Assembly: GCA_017413675.1 (NCBI GenBank)
Contig: JAFPSR010000026.1
Coordinates: forward strand, 1-46,398
DNA from: Clostridia bacterium
GTDB taxonomy: Bacteria; Bacillota_A; Clostridia; Christensenellales; UBA1750
Direction: 5' to 3'
Length of the DNA: 46,398 nucleotides
Positions 8,642 to 16,162 of this stretch are shown here, one piece after another. A program made the translations under genes and the position numbers. Under the pieces are notes generated by a model that saw only the letters and a list, made by a program, of their open reading frames with translations, was not told the DNA's origin and searched no databases. The stretch's first letter is position 1; every line of letters starts with the position of its first letter.

Positions 8642-10414
8642 ATGGACCAACGTGTATATTCCCTTCTGAAAACCTGGTGCGACCGGTACCTGTCCCTGCA
8701 GATCCGTGCGCCTTTCGACCGGGATTTTCGGGGGGCCGTCCTGTGCCCTGCCTGCGGGATCCTGCACGGCCGCTCCTCCGATATGGTCTATCCCCTCGTC
8801 TATCTCTGGACCGTGACCGGGGAAGATGCCTATCTGCAGGGCGCCGTGGATGCCGTGGACTGGGCCGAGCGAAAAATGATCATGCCGGCAACCGGGCTGT
8901 ACCGGAATGATTTCGCTTCGGACTGGTGGGGGATCTCCGCCTTCGCCTACCTGGCCCTGGCCGATGCCCTCCGCGTGGGCATTTCCCGCCTTCCCGCCGC
9001 TGTGGCGGACCGGTGGAAAACCATCCTGCGCCGCCTGGCCGCGGGAATCTATACGGAATTTGCGGATCCTTCCTTCCGGCCCAATGTAAACTACCTGTTC
9101 GGGGGCGCTGCGGTCATGGCCAGGGCTTCGGTTCTGGAAAAGCGGGACGATTACCGCCTCCGGGCGCTGGAATGGGCGGAAAAAGCCCTGACTTACGAAA
9201 CGGAAGACGGAATGATCTACGGAGAAGGCTACCATGCCGAGAAGCGGAAATCCCCGCGCGGTTTTGTCCCGGTGGACCTGGGATACAATGCGGAGGAATC
9301 CATCCCCCTGCTCTTTTCCGCAGCCAATGACCTGGACGATGCCCGCCTGCGCAAGGCTGCCGTCCGCATGACGGATGCGCTCCTTCCCTTTATCCTCCCG
9401 GACGGCGGGCTGGATAATTCCTGGGGCGCCCGCTCCGAAAAATGGACCTATTACGGGAGCCGCACCTCCGACGGGATCCAGGCTGCCCTCCTGCAGGAGC
9501 CGGACAATCCTGTCTGGCGGGAAGCCGCGGCGCGGAATTCTGCCCTCTATGAAGCCTATACACTGGACGGCCTGCTGGCCGGCGGCGCCATGCATGACGA
9601 TGCAGGGGAACCCGTATGTATCCATCATACGTTCACGCATGCCAAAGTCCTGGCCCATATGTGTGAAAGCGGCCTTTCCTTCGCTTCCGGCCTGGCCCGC
9701 CTTCCCTCCGATGATTTTTCCGGCACGGCCGCCTATCCTTCCTGCGGCGTCTATCTGGCCGGCAGCGGGGACTTCCGCGCCAGCCTGTATGCCTCGGACT
9801 ATACGGCGGATCCCCGGATCCAGCCGCTGGGCGGCAGCCTGACCCTGCTCTGGCACCGGAAAACCGGCCCGGTCCTTGCCGCGACCCCGAACGAGTACTT
9901 CCCGAAGGAACCGCAGAATATGCAGCTCCTCCGCTACGGGGAGTCCGTCCGCTGCATGACGCCCCGGATTGTCAGCGGCACGTACACTTCCGTTTATGAC
10001 CCGCTGTTCTCCTTCCGCGCAAACCCGGATGCCCCGGAGTTTGCGGCCGAAGGATACCTGACCGGCCCGGACGGGGGGATCCTGTGCAAGGAAACGCAGG
10101 ATTATGCCCGGTACCGGACAGCCTGGCGCTTTACGGAAGCGGAGGTCATCCTGACTGCCCGGCAGGATGCCGCATCGGGTACCCTTGTCCTGCCCGTCAT
10201 CGCCGGAAGCCGGGACACCGTTGCGTGTGCCGGGAACCGCATCGTCATCACCCGCCCCGGCGGGACGGTGATCCTGACCTGTGACAGGCCCCTGTTCCTG
10301 CCCGACGGGAACGAACGGCGCTTCTTCAACCCGGTGGGCGGGTTCCAGCATGTCTTCGTCTGCGCAGACCTTCCCCGGGATACGGAAACGACGGTCCGGA
10401 TCCGGGTGGAATAA
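8642..10414 (+). CDS. predicted (alpha/alpha)-barrel polysaccharide lyase or hydrolase
   Basis: 590 residues, no signal peptide, so probably cytoplasmic. The N-terminal 350 residues are helical with repeated aromatic and histidine motifs (SSDMVYPLVYLW, RPNVNYLFGGAAVMAR, LPDGGLDNSWGARSEKW, CIHHTFTHAKVLAH). The C-terminal 230 residues look like beta-sandwich. This two-part build recalls heparinase/alginate-lyase superfamilies that cleave acidic glycans, but no family signature is certain. A frame open from 8606 is longer; ATG 8642 is chosen because GGGAGG (8629-8634) lies 7 nt upstream and the promoter overlaps the longer version. Together with the sugar permeases it may serve glycan use. Confidence 0.6.
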   Translation: MDQRVYSLLKTWCDRYLSLQIRAPFDRDFRGAVLCPACGILHGRSSDMVYPLVYLWTVTGEDAYLQGAVDAVDWAERKMIMPATGLYRNDFASDWWGISAFAYLALADALRVGISRLPAAVADRWKTILRRLAAGIYTEFADPSFRPNVNYLFGGAAVMARASVLEKRDDYRLRALEWAEKALTYETEDGMIYGEGYHAEKRKSPRGFVPVDLGYNAEESIPLLFSAANDLDDARLRKAAVRMTDALLPFILPDGGLDNSWGARSEKWTYYGSRTSDGIQAALLQEPDNPVWREAAARNSALYEAYTLDGLLAGGAMHDDAGEPVCIHHTFTHAKVLAHMCESGLSFASGLARLPSDDFSGTAAYPSCGVYLAGSGDFRASLYASDYTADPRIQPLGGSLTLLWHRKTGPVLAATPNEYFPKEPQNMQLLRYGESVRCMTPRIVSGTYTSVYDPLFSFRANPDAPEFAAEGYLTGPDGGILCKETQDYARYRTAWRFTEAEVILTARQDAASGTLVLPVIAGSRDTVACAGNRIVITRPGGTVILTCDRPLFLPDGNERRFFNPVGGFQHVFVCADLPRDTETTVRIRVE

Positions 10415-10439
10415 CGAGAAAACAGAAAAAATGCATAAA

Positions 10440-10480
10440 AACACCGGTGCGGCCCCCTTTACGGAGGGTGCACCGGTGTT
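10440..10480. terminator. bidirectional terminator between convergent genes
   Basis: Stem AACACCGGTGC (10440-10450) with GCACCGGTGTT (10470-10480). T-rich tails follow on both strands (CCTTTTG on +, TTTTTATGCATTTTTT on -). Confidence 0.85.
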
Positions 10481-10498
10481 CCTTTTGATTCCGTTTTC

Positions 10499-11425
10499 TC
10501 AGAACAGGTAGATGAGATACCCGATATACACGCAGAGCAGCAGGATCCCCTGGTAACGGAGGACCCGCTTCTGGAACAGGGTCGGGATCGTCAGGATCGC
10601 CATAACCCCCAAGGCTACCGGGATGTCGATAGCCAGTGAGGTGCCTACCATCGGGACCGGCTTGATCAGGGCGGACAGGCCGCAGACCAGCACAATGTTG
10701 AGGATGTTGGCTCCGATCACATTGCCTAGCCCCAGGGCTGCATGCCCCTTGACCAGGGAAGTAATCGTGGTGACCAGCTCCGGCAGGGATGTGCCCAGGG
10801 CAATCAGGGACAGGGAAATCACCTTTTCCGGGACATTCAGCTTCCGCGCAATCTCGCTTCCCTTATCCACCAGCAGGCGCGCCCCGACAAACAGAAGCGC
10901 CGCCCCGCCGATCAAAAGGAGGATATCCGCCCACAGGGGCATCTTCTTCCCTTCTCCTTCTCCGTTCGCCGTTTCCTCTTCCGTGCTTCCGCTGCGGACA
11001 CTGAACCAGGAATACAGGCAGAAGAGCACTGCCAGGACCGCACCGGCCAAGCGCAGGATTTCCCCGGCAATCAGGCCGATCAGGAGCACAAACAGCAGGC
11101 TGGCAAAGAACCAGATACAGCTGTTGCGCATGTCCTTGATATTGACCTTCCCCGGACGGATCGTCTGGGACAGGCCCGCGATAAAAGCGGTATTGCAGAT
11201 AATGGAACCCAGCGCGTTCCCCAGGGCCATTTCATTGTGCCCCAGCACCGAAGCCGTTGTACTGACCATAACCTCCGGGAGCGTCGTCCCGATGCTGACC
11301 AGCGTCATCCCAATGACCAGTTCGGAGATATGGGCCCTTTTCGCGATGCGGACGGCGGAATCCACAAAGAAATTGCTTCCCGCCACCAGCAGGACAAGGC
11401 CCAGGCCAAACAGGAAATAAATCAA
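10499..11425 (-). CDS. calcium/sodium antiporter, CaxA/YrbG family
   Basis: 308-residue exchanger of the Ca2+/cation antiporter superfamily, with two inverted five-helix halves. Each half carries the alpha-repeat: GTTLPEVMVSTTA with GHNEMALGNALGS in the first and GTSLPELVTTITS with LGLGNVIGANILN in the second. The acidic residue after the proline is the usual ion ligand. The length is close to the family norm of about 320. The start is a TTG at 11425 with AAAGGATGG upstream; an ATG within that motif is out of frame and stops after four codons. The gene lies 60 nt after alaS on the same strand without a clear terminator, so it may be co-transcribed with it. Confidence 0.9.
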   Translation of the reverse strand: MIYFLFGLGLVLLVAGSNFFVDSAVRIAKRAHISELVIGMTLVSIGTTLPEVMVSTTASVLGHNEMALGNALGSIICNTAFIAGLSQTIRPGKVNIKDMRNSCIWFFASLLFVLLIGLIAGEILRLAGAVLAVLFCLYSWFSVRSGSTEEETANGEGEGKKMPLWADILLLIGGAALLFVGARLLVDKGSEIARKLNVPEKVISLSLIALGTSLPELVTTITSLVKGHAALGLGNVIGANILNIVLVCGLSALIKPVPMVGTSLAIDIPVALGVMAILTIPTLFQKRVLRYQGILLLCVYIGYLIYLF

Positions 11426-11485
11426 TTCAGAACCATCCTTTCCTTCGGACGGAAAACTCCCCTGCGGGTTTTTCCGCTGCCGGGT

Positions 11486-13243
11486 TTATTCCGCCGCAGC
11501 CCCGATGACCGCCTTGATGCGGCGCACGCCTGCGGAAGAGGATTCTTCCTTCTGGATCTTGAAGGAAACCAACTCCCCGGTATGGGTGGCATGGGGGCCG
11601 CCGCAGATTTCCTTGGAGAATTCGCCCATGGTATATACGGTTACGCGCTCCCCGTACTTGTTCTCGAACAGGCCGATCGCGCCCTGGGCTTTGGCCTCGT
11701 CCACGGTCATCTCTTCCACCGTGATCGGGACATCCGCCTGGATATAGGAGTTGACCAGGTCCTGGACCTGCGCGATCTCTTCCTTCGTCATCTTGCGGGA
11801 GAAGGAGAAGTCGAACCGCAGGCGCTCCTGGGTAATGTTGGAACCGCGCTGCGCGACTTCGTCCCCCAGGACCTTGCGCAGGGCAGCCTGCAGAAGGGGG
11901 GTGGCGCTGTGCAGGCGGGCAGTCTGTTCGTTGCGTTCCACCAGTCCGCCTTTGAATCGCTGTTCCGCACCGGCCTGGGAGGTCTTCTGGTGCTGTTTGA
12001 AATTCTCGTCAAACCCGGCACGGTCCACCGTCAGCCCGTGCTCGGCGGCAATTTCCTCCGTCATTTCAATCGGGAACCCGAAAGTATCGTACAGATGGAA
12101 GGCCGTCAGCCCGTCGATCTGCGTATGGCCTTCCTCCAGCCGGCGGATGGCCTTATCCATCTCCTTGAGCCCCTGGTTCAGCGTACGCTGGAAACGGGCT
12201 TCCTCCAGGTCCAGCTGCTCGAGGATATGCTGTTCGTTCTCGCCCAGTTCCGGATACACATCCCTGTACTGCGCCACGATGACGGAAGCAATCTTGCTGA
12301 TGGATCCCTGGGGCATCCCGATGCGCAGGCCCATGCGGACCGCGCGGCGGATCAGGCGGCGCAGGACATAGCCGGCATCCACATTGGAGGGCAGGATCCC
12401 GGCGCGGTCGCCCAGGATAAACGTCGCGGTCCGGGTATGGTCCGCGATGATGCGGAAGGCACGGGTTTCCTCTTCGTTTTCCCCGTAGGTCTTCCCGGAC
12501 AGTTCCCCGATCCTGGCGATAATATCCGCGAACAGGTCCGTTTCGTATACGCTTTCCTTGCCGTTGAGCACGCAGATGGTTCTCTCCAGGCCCATGCCGG
12601 TATCCACGTTCTGTTTGGCCAGCAGACCCGTGACCACATTGTTCTTCTTGGAGTACTGCATGAACACGTCATTCCAGATCTCCAGGTAATGGCCGCAGGA
12701 GCAGGCCGGGCTGCAGTCCGGGCCGCAGGGGCCGGTTTCGCCGGGCTGCCACCAGTTGTTCTCGGCAGGCAGGTAGAAGATCCGCTCTTCGGGGACCCCG
12801 CACGCGCGCCACAGGTCATGCGCCTCATGGTCGGCAGGAGCGTTCTCGTCACCGGCAAACACCGTAAAGGCCAGACGTTCCGGATCCAGCCCGAGATATT
12901 TTTCGGACGTCAGGAATTCCCAGCTCCAGGGAATCATTTCCTTTTTAAAGTAGTCGCCCAGGGACCAGTTCCCCAGCATTTCAAAGAAGGTCAGGTGGCT
13001 GGCGTCCCCGACTTCATCGATATCATTGGTACGGATACATTTCTGCACATCCGTCAGACGCGTTCCCGCCGGATGCGGGGCACCCATCAGGTACGGGATC
13101 AGCGGGTGCATGCCTGCCGTCGTGAACAGGACGGTAGGATCGTTCTCGGGAATGACAGAGGCGCTCGGGATAACGGCATGCCCGTGCTCTTCAAAAAAGC
13201 GCAGGAACATGGCGCGCAGTTCGGCTGCTTTCAGCTGTTTCAT
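11486..13243 (-). CDS. alaS: alanine--tRNA ligase, short form without C-Ala domain
   Basis: 585 residues against about 870 for ordinary bacterial AlaRS. Present are the class II catalytic core (TDVQKCIRTNDIDEVGDASHLTFFEMLGNWS), the tRNA-recognition region, and an editing domain reaching the ICGGPH and SSSAGVRRIKAV blocks, where the protein stops. The C-terminal C-Ala domain is absent and is not found downstream. The editing zinc site is altered: HxxxH reads HSATP (H445, P449) and the usual FDFSH reads FDFSF (F481), while C547 and H551 remain. ATG 13243 is preferred over 13252 because the latter abuts GGAAAGGA. Expression is under a T-box leader. Reduced mischarge editing is an inference. Confidence 0.92.
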   Translation of the reverse strand: MKQLKAAELRAMFLRFFEEHGHAVIPSASVIPENDPTVLFTTAGMHPLIPYLMGAPHPAGTRLTDVQKCIRTNDIDEVGDASHLTFFEMLGNWSLGDYFKKEMIPWSWEFLTSEKYLGLDPERLAFTVFAGDENAPADHEAHDLWRACGVPEERIFYLPAENNWWQPGETGPCGPDCSPACSCGHYLEIWNDVFMQYSKKNNVVTGLLAKQNVDTGMGLERTICVLNGKESVYETDLFADIIARIGELSGKTYGENEEETRAFRIIADHTRTATFILGDRAGILPSNVDAGYVLRRLIRRAVRMGLRIGMPQGSISKIASVIVAQYRDVYPELGENEQHILEQLDLEEARFQRTLNQGLKEMDKAIRRLEEGHTQIDGLTAFHLYDTFGFPIEMTEEIAAEHGLTVDRAGFDENFKQHQKTSQAGAEQRFKGGLVERNEQTARLHSATPLLQAALRKVLGDEVAQRGSNITQERLRFDFSFSRKMTKEEIAQVQDLVNSYIQADVPITVEEMTVDEAKAQGAIGLFENKYGERVTVYTMGEFSKEICGGPHATHTGELVSFKIQKEESSSAGVRRIKAVIGAAAE

Positions 13244-13282
13244 GGGAATCATTTCCTTTCCAGATTGGTTGGGTCCTCGGAC

Positions 13283-13540
13283 CTACGAAAAAACAAGCCC
13301 TGCGTCTGTCCTAAGACGAGCGCAGGGGCTTCGCGGTACCACATAGGTTGACGGCATAGGCCGTCCTCTCAATTCCCCGGGTAACGGCGGGAACCCGTCC
13401 GCCTTCTTTCGGCGGAATGCTCCGGGGCGGCCGGACAAAACAGGTGCCGCCGGGCTCCCACTCTCCCCAGCTCGCTTGCGGACTGTTTCCTCCTGACCCC
13501 TTCTTCGCGGGATCGGTCTGCGCATGGCAGAATTCCTTCC
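13283..13540 (-). promoter_or_regulatory. T-box leader of alaS, candidate specifier GCC (Ala)
   Basis: tRNA-sensing leader. The conserved T-box TGGTACCGCG is read on the minus strand at 13342-13332. A terminator hairpin (13331-13295) follows, ending in six T residues. Upstream lies stem I with AGCGAGCTGGGGA-like apical motifs. At its base, helix GGGG/CCCC and helix AAACAG/CTGTTT bracket an internal loop whose 3' side ends in GCC (13431-13429) followed by a purine, as expected for an alanine specifier. Uncharged tRNA-Ala should stabilise the antiterminator and allow alaS transcription. Confidence 0.92.
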
Positions 13541-13545
13541 TATTC

Positions 13546-13573
13546 AGTATAGCAAAAAGGACTGTCCCGTCAA
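13546..13573 (-). promoter_or_regulatory. promoter of the alaS T-box transcript
   Basis: Minus strand TTGACG (13573-13568), 16 bp spacer, TATACT (13551-13546), just upstream of the leader. Confidence 0.75.
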
Positions 13574-13701
13574 GGGCAATGCTCCCCGCCCGGATTGTAA
13601 AACTATCGTAAAAACAGGGATTTCCGCCGCCGTGCCGGCGTCCGCAGGCTCGTAATCCCCTTCCCTCCTATGGTATCATAAAGCCGGAAAGGAAGGATCC
13701 T

Positions 13702-14541
13702 ATGCGTGAAATCGATGTCCGTCTGGTGACGGAAAAAGTCCGTTCCCTCTTCCTGGATGCCGTCTGCAACCTGGGGGAGGATGTCTATACCCTGCTGCGG
13801 GAAGGGCTGGCCAAAGAGGAGAGCCCCTACGGGCAGGAAGTCCTCCGGCAGCTTATCCGCAATGCCGAGATTGCCCGGTCCCATCACAGCCCGATCTGCC
13901 AGGACACCGGCATGGCCGTCCTGTTTGCCGAGATCGGCCAGGATGTGCACTTCACAGGAGGGGACCTGAACGAAGCCATTGAGGAGGGCGTCCGCCAGGC
14001 CTATCATGACGGGTGTTTCCGTGCTTCCGTGCTGGATCCGCTTCTGCGGAAGAATACCGGGGACAACACGCCCGCCATCGTCCACTACAGCATCGTCCCG
14101 GGGGATTCCGTCCGCCTGACAGCGGCGCCCAAGGGGTTCGGGAGCGAGAACATGTCCGCCCTGAAATGCTTCGCCCCCGCTGTCGGGGAGGAAGGCGTCA
14201 AGGATTTCGTGGTGGAGACCGTCCGCCTGGCCGGGGCCAATCCCTGCCCGCCCGTGATCGTCGGCGTCGGAATCGGCGGGACAGCCGAAAAAGCCATGCT
14301 CCTGGCCAAACATTCCCTGACGCGGGATGCCGGGACGCATTCCGCGGATCCCCATCTGCGGGACATGGAGGTCGAACTGCTGGAAAGGATCAACCGCCTC
14401 GGCATCGGGCCCGGCGGCCTGGGCGGCCGCATTACCGCGCTTGCCGTCCATATCGAACAGTTCCCCACGCACATCGCTTCCCTGCCCGCGGCCGTCAACA
14501 TGCAGTGCCATGCCGCCCGGCATAAGAGCTGTACCCTGTAG
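13702..14541 (+). CDS. class I fumarate hydratase, alpha (N-terminal) subunit
   Basis: 279-residue catalytic subunit of the two-subunit, oxygen-sensitive [4Fe-4S] fumarase/tartrate dehydratase family, which interconverts fumarate and malate. The three expected cluster cysteines are visible in ICQDTG (about 66), LKCFAP (about 156) and NPCPP followed by VIVGVGIGG (about 182). Length is normal for the split form. AAGGAAGG precedes ATG 13702. A possible extended -10 (TGGTATCAT, ending near 13677) lies just upstream. The beta subunit starts 13 nt after the stop. L-tartrate dehydratase shares this architecture and cannot be excluded, but a lone fumarase is the simplest reading. Confidence 0.9.
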   Translation: MREIDVRLVTEKVRSLFLDAVCNLGEDVYTLLREGLAKEESPYGQEVLRQLIRNAEIARSHHSPICQDTGMAVLFAEIGQDVHFTGGDLNEAIEEGVRQAYHDGCFRASVLDPLLRKNTGDNTPAIVHYSIVPGDSVRLTAAPKGFGSENMSALKCFAPAVGEEGVKDFVVETVRLAGANPCPPVIVGVGIGGTAEKAMLLAKHSLTRDAGTHSADPHLRDMEVELLERINRLGIGPGGLGGRITALAVHIEQFPTHIASLPAAVNMQCHAARHKSCTL

Positions 14542-14554
14542 GGAGGAAACCGCC

Positions 14555-15103
14555 ATGAAAAGAATTACACTGCCGCTGACCCGGGAAAGTGCCGCCTCCC
14601 TGCGTGCCGGGGATGCCGTCCTGCTTTCCGGCGTCCTGTATACCGGGCGGGATGCCGCCCATAAACGCCTGGTTGCCCTGCTGCAGGAGGGAAAAGAGCT
14701 TCCCTTCCCGCTGGAAGGATCCACCATCTACTATACCGGGCCCTGCCCGCCCATGCCCGGGGACGTGATCGGGGCCTGCGGTCCCACCACCTCCTACCGG
14801 ATGGATGCCTATGCCCCAACCCTGCTGGACCGCGGCCAGCTCGGCATGATCGGCAAGGGGCAGCGCAATGACGCGGTCAAACAGGCCGTCCTGCGCAACG
14901 GGGCTGTCTATTTCGCCGCTACCGGCGGGGCCGGCGCCCTTCTGATGCAGAGCGTGAAAAGCTGCCGCGTGATTGCCTTCGAGGACCTGGGCACCGAAGC
15001 GGTCCATGAACTCGTTGTGGAAGATTTCCCCGTCATTGTTGCCCTGGATGCCGCCGGCGGCGACCAGTATGCCGACGGCAGGAAGGCTTACGAACGGCCA
15101 TGA
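14555..15103 (+). CDS. class I fumarate hydratase, beta (C-terminal) subunit
   Basis: 182-residue partner of the alpha subunit; in single-chain fumarases this is the C-terminal domain. Family blocks include GDAVLLSGVLYTGRDAAHKR near the N-terminus, YTGPCPPMPG and ACGPTTSYRMD in the middle, MIGKGQRN, and the end block ATGGAGALL with FPVIVALDAAG. The frame is open further upstream, but ATG 14555 has GGGAGGAAACCGCC directly before it and matches the usual beta-subunit start. The stop overlaps the ATG of the following acetyltransferase gene (ATGA), implying translational coupling. Confidence 0.9.
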   Translation: MKRITLPLTRESAASLRAGDAVLLSGVLYTGRDAAHKRLVALLQEGKELPFPLEGSTIYYTGPCPPMPGDVIGACGPTTSYRMDAYAPTLLDRGQLGMIGKGQRNDAVKQAVLRNGAVYFAATGGAGALLMQSVKSCRVIAFEDLGTEAVHELVVEDFPVIVALDAAGGDQYADGRKAYERP

Positions 15104-15600
15104 CCGAAGAGAAACGGCAGCAGGCGCTGTACATCCTGCGGAAAAGAGGAGACCCTTTCCTGACCGCCCTGTACTTTGACCGCCCCGATCCCGCCATAGC
15201 CCCTGCCGCATCCGGATCCCCTGTCCCTGCCCGGAAAGCCGCAGCCCCGGAAAAGCTGCCCGGCGCTGTCCGGATCCCTGCCGGTGCCGCGGTTTACTAC
15301 GGCTGCCTGCCGGGAACGGCATGCACGGAGGAACAGGCGGCCGGCTGGGCTGCCGCGTCCCCGCTGCGGGACGGGTTCCGGACCATCACGGCGGAAACCC
15401 TGCCTGCCTTCCGGAACCGGGGTGTCGCTTCCGCCTGCCTTTCCTGCCTTCTGCGTTCGGAAAGCGGCCCGTTTCTATACCTGGTCAGGAGGGACAACCT
15501 GCCCTCCCTGCGCCTGGCGTTCTCCTGCGGATTCCTGCCCGTCCCGGGCGCCGGAGGAGAAATCCCCGTTTCCCTTGCCAAGAACCCGAATATAGTGTAG
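15100..15600 (+). CDS. GNAT-like acetyltransferase, divergent
   Basis: 166 residues. The C-terminal half shows a GNAT core: AFRNRGVASACLSCLL as the acetyl-CoA-binding R/Q-x-x-G-x-A/G region, then a strand (FLYLVRRDN) and a helix ending in AFSCGFLPVPG. The N-terminal half is proline/alanine-rich and low in complexity, with no recognisable fold. The ATG overlaps the stop of the fumarase beta gene, so the protein is probably made with fumarase, but no link in function is evident. Substrate unknown. Confidence 0.65.
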   Translation: MTEEKRQQALYILRKRGDPFLTALYFDRPDPAIAPAASGSPVPARKAAAPEKLPGAVRIPAGAAVYYGCLPGTACTEEQAAGWAAASPLRDGFRTITAETLPAFRNRGVASACLSCLLRSESGPFLYLVRRDNLPSLRLAFSCGFLPVPGAGGEIPVSLAKNPNIV

Positions 15601-15603
15601 AAT
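15575..15603 (+). promoter_or_regulatory. promoter of the DUF1292 gene
   Basis: TTGCCA (15575-15580), 17 bp spacer, TAGAAT (15598-15603), overlapping the end of the acetyltransferase gene. Confidence 0.6.
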
Positions 15604-15666
15604 ACGCGTGTTCCCTGTCCCTCACCGGGAAGGGAGCCTTACCCAGTACAAAGGAGGGTCAGTCCC

Positions 15667-16041
15667 ATGACCGAAGATCGTGATATTGTTGTGTTTACCG
15701 ATGACCAGGGCAATGATTTTACCATGGAAGTCACCGATTATTTCTTCTATGAAGGCGAAGAGTACGCTGTGCTGGTGGATCCGGACGAACTGGACTGCTG
15801 CTGCGAATGCGAAGAATGCGAAGACGAGGAATGCGAATGCGAAGAGTGTGACTGCGAAGAATGCGGCCACGACCATACCGTCAACGCCGTCATCATGAAG
15901 ATCGTCCAGCTCGATGACGGGATGGAAGAGTTCGTCCCCGTCGAGGACGAATCCCTGATGGAAAAGCTCATCGAAGTCGCCACCACCCGCATCGACATGG
16001 ATGCGCTGCAGGACGAGGATGAGGTGGACGACGAGGAATAA
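15667..16041 (+). CDS. DUF1292 protein with Cys/Glu-rich insert
   Basis: 124-residue very acidic protein. The start (DIVVFTDDQGNDFTMEV, then FFYEGEEYAVLV) and the later block VNAVIMKIV match the small DUF1292 domain widespread in Firmicutes, whose function is unknown. Between these two halves (residues 44-70) sits an insert with ten cysteines alternating with glutamate/aspartate and ending CGHDH, a likely metal-binding segment. The last 15 residues are almost all Asp/Glu. AAAGGAGGG precedes the ATG. The gene has its own promoter and terminator. Confidence 0.85.
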   Translation: MTEDRDIVVFTDDQGNDFTMEVTDYFFYEGEEYAVLVDPDELDCCCECEECEDEECECEECDCEECGHDHTVNAVIMKIVQLDDGMEEFVPVEDESLMEKLIEVATTRIDMDALQDEDEVDDEE

Positions 16042-16070
16042 TCCCGTCTCCCTGCCCGAACCCGTACAGT

Positions 16071-16106
16071 CCCCGGTCTGCCCCCAAGGGAAACCGGGGG
16101 CTTTTC
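16071..16106 (+). terminator. intrinsic terminator after the DUF1292 gene
   Basis: GCCCCC (16080-16085) pairs with GGGGGC (16096-16101) followed by TTTT. An alternative stem uses CCCCGGT at 16071-16077. Confidence 0.75.
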
Positions 16107-16162
16107 CAAACCGGAATGTTTTGCCGGCGTGTTTCCCGCATGCCGGAGGAAAGGAACCGACC

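Noticed and set aside
8609..10444. 611-codon minus-strand frame opposite the lyase-like gene
   Set aside because: Antisense shadow; no ribosome site and no recognisable protein pattern.
10742..13351. 869-codon plus-strand frame opposite the antiporter and alaS
   Set aside because: It spans two clear minus-strand genes and their gap, and its sequence has no domain signal.
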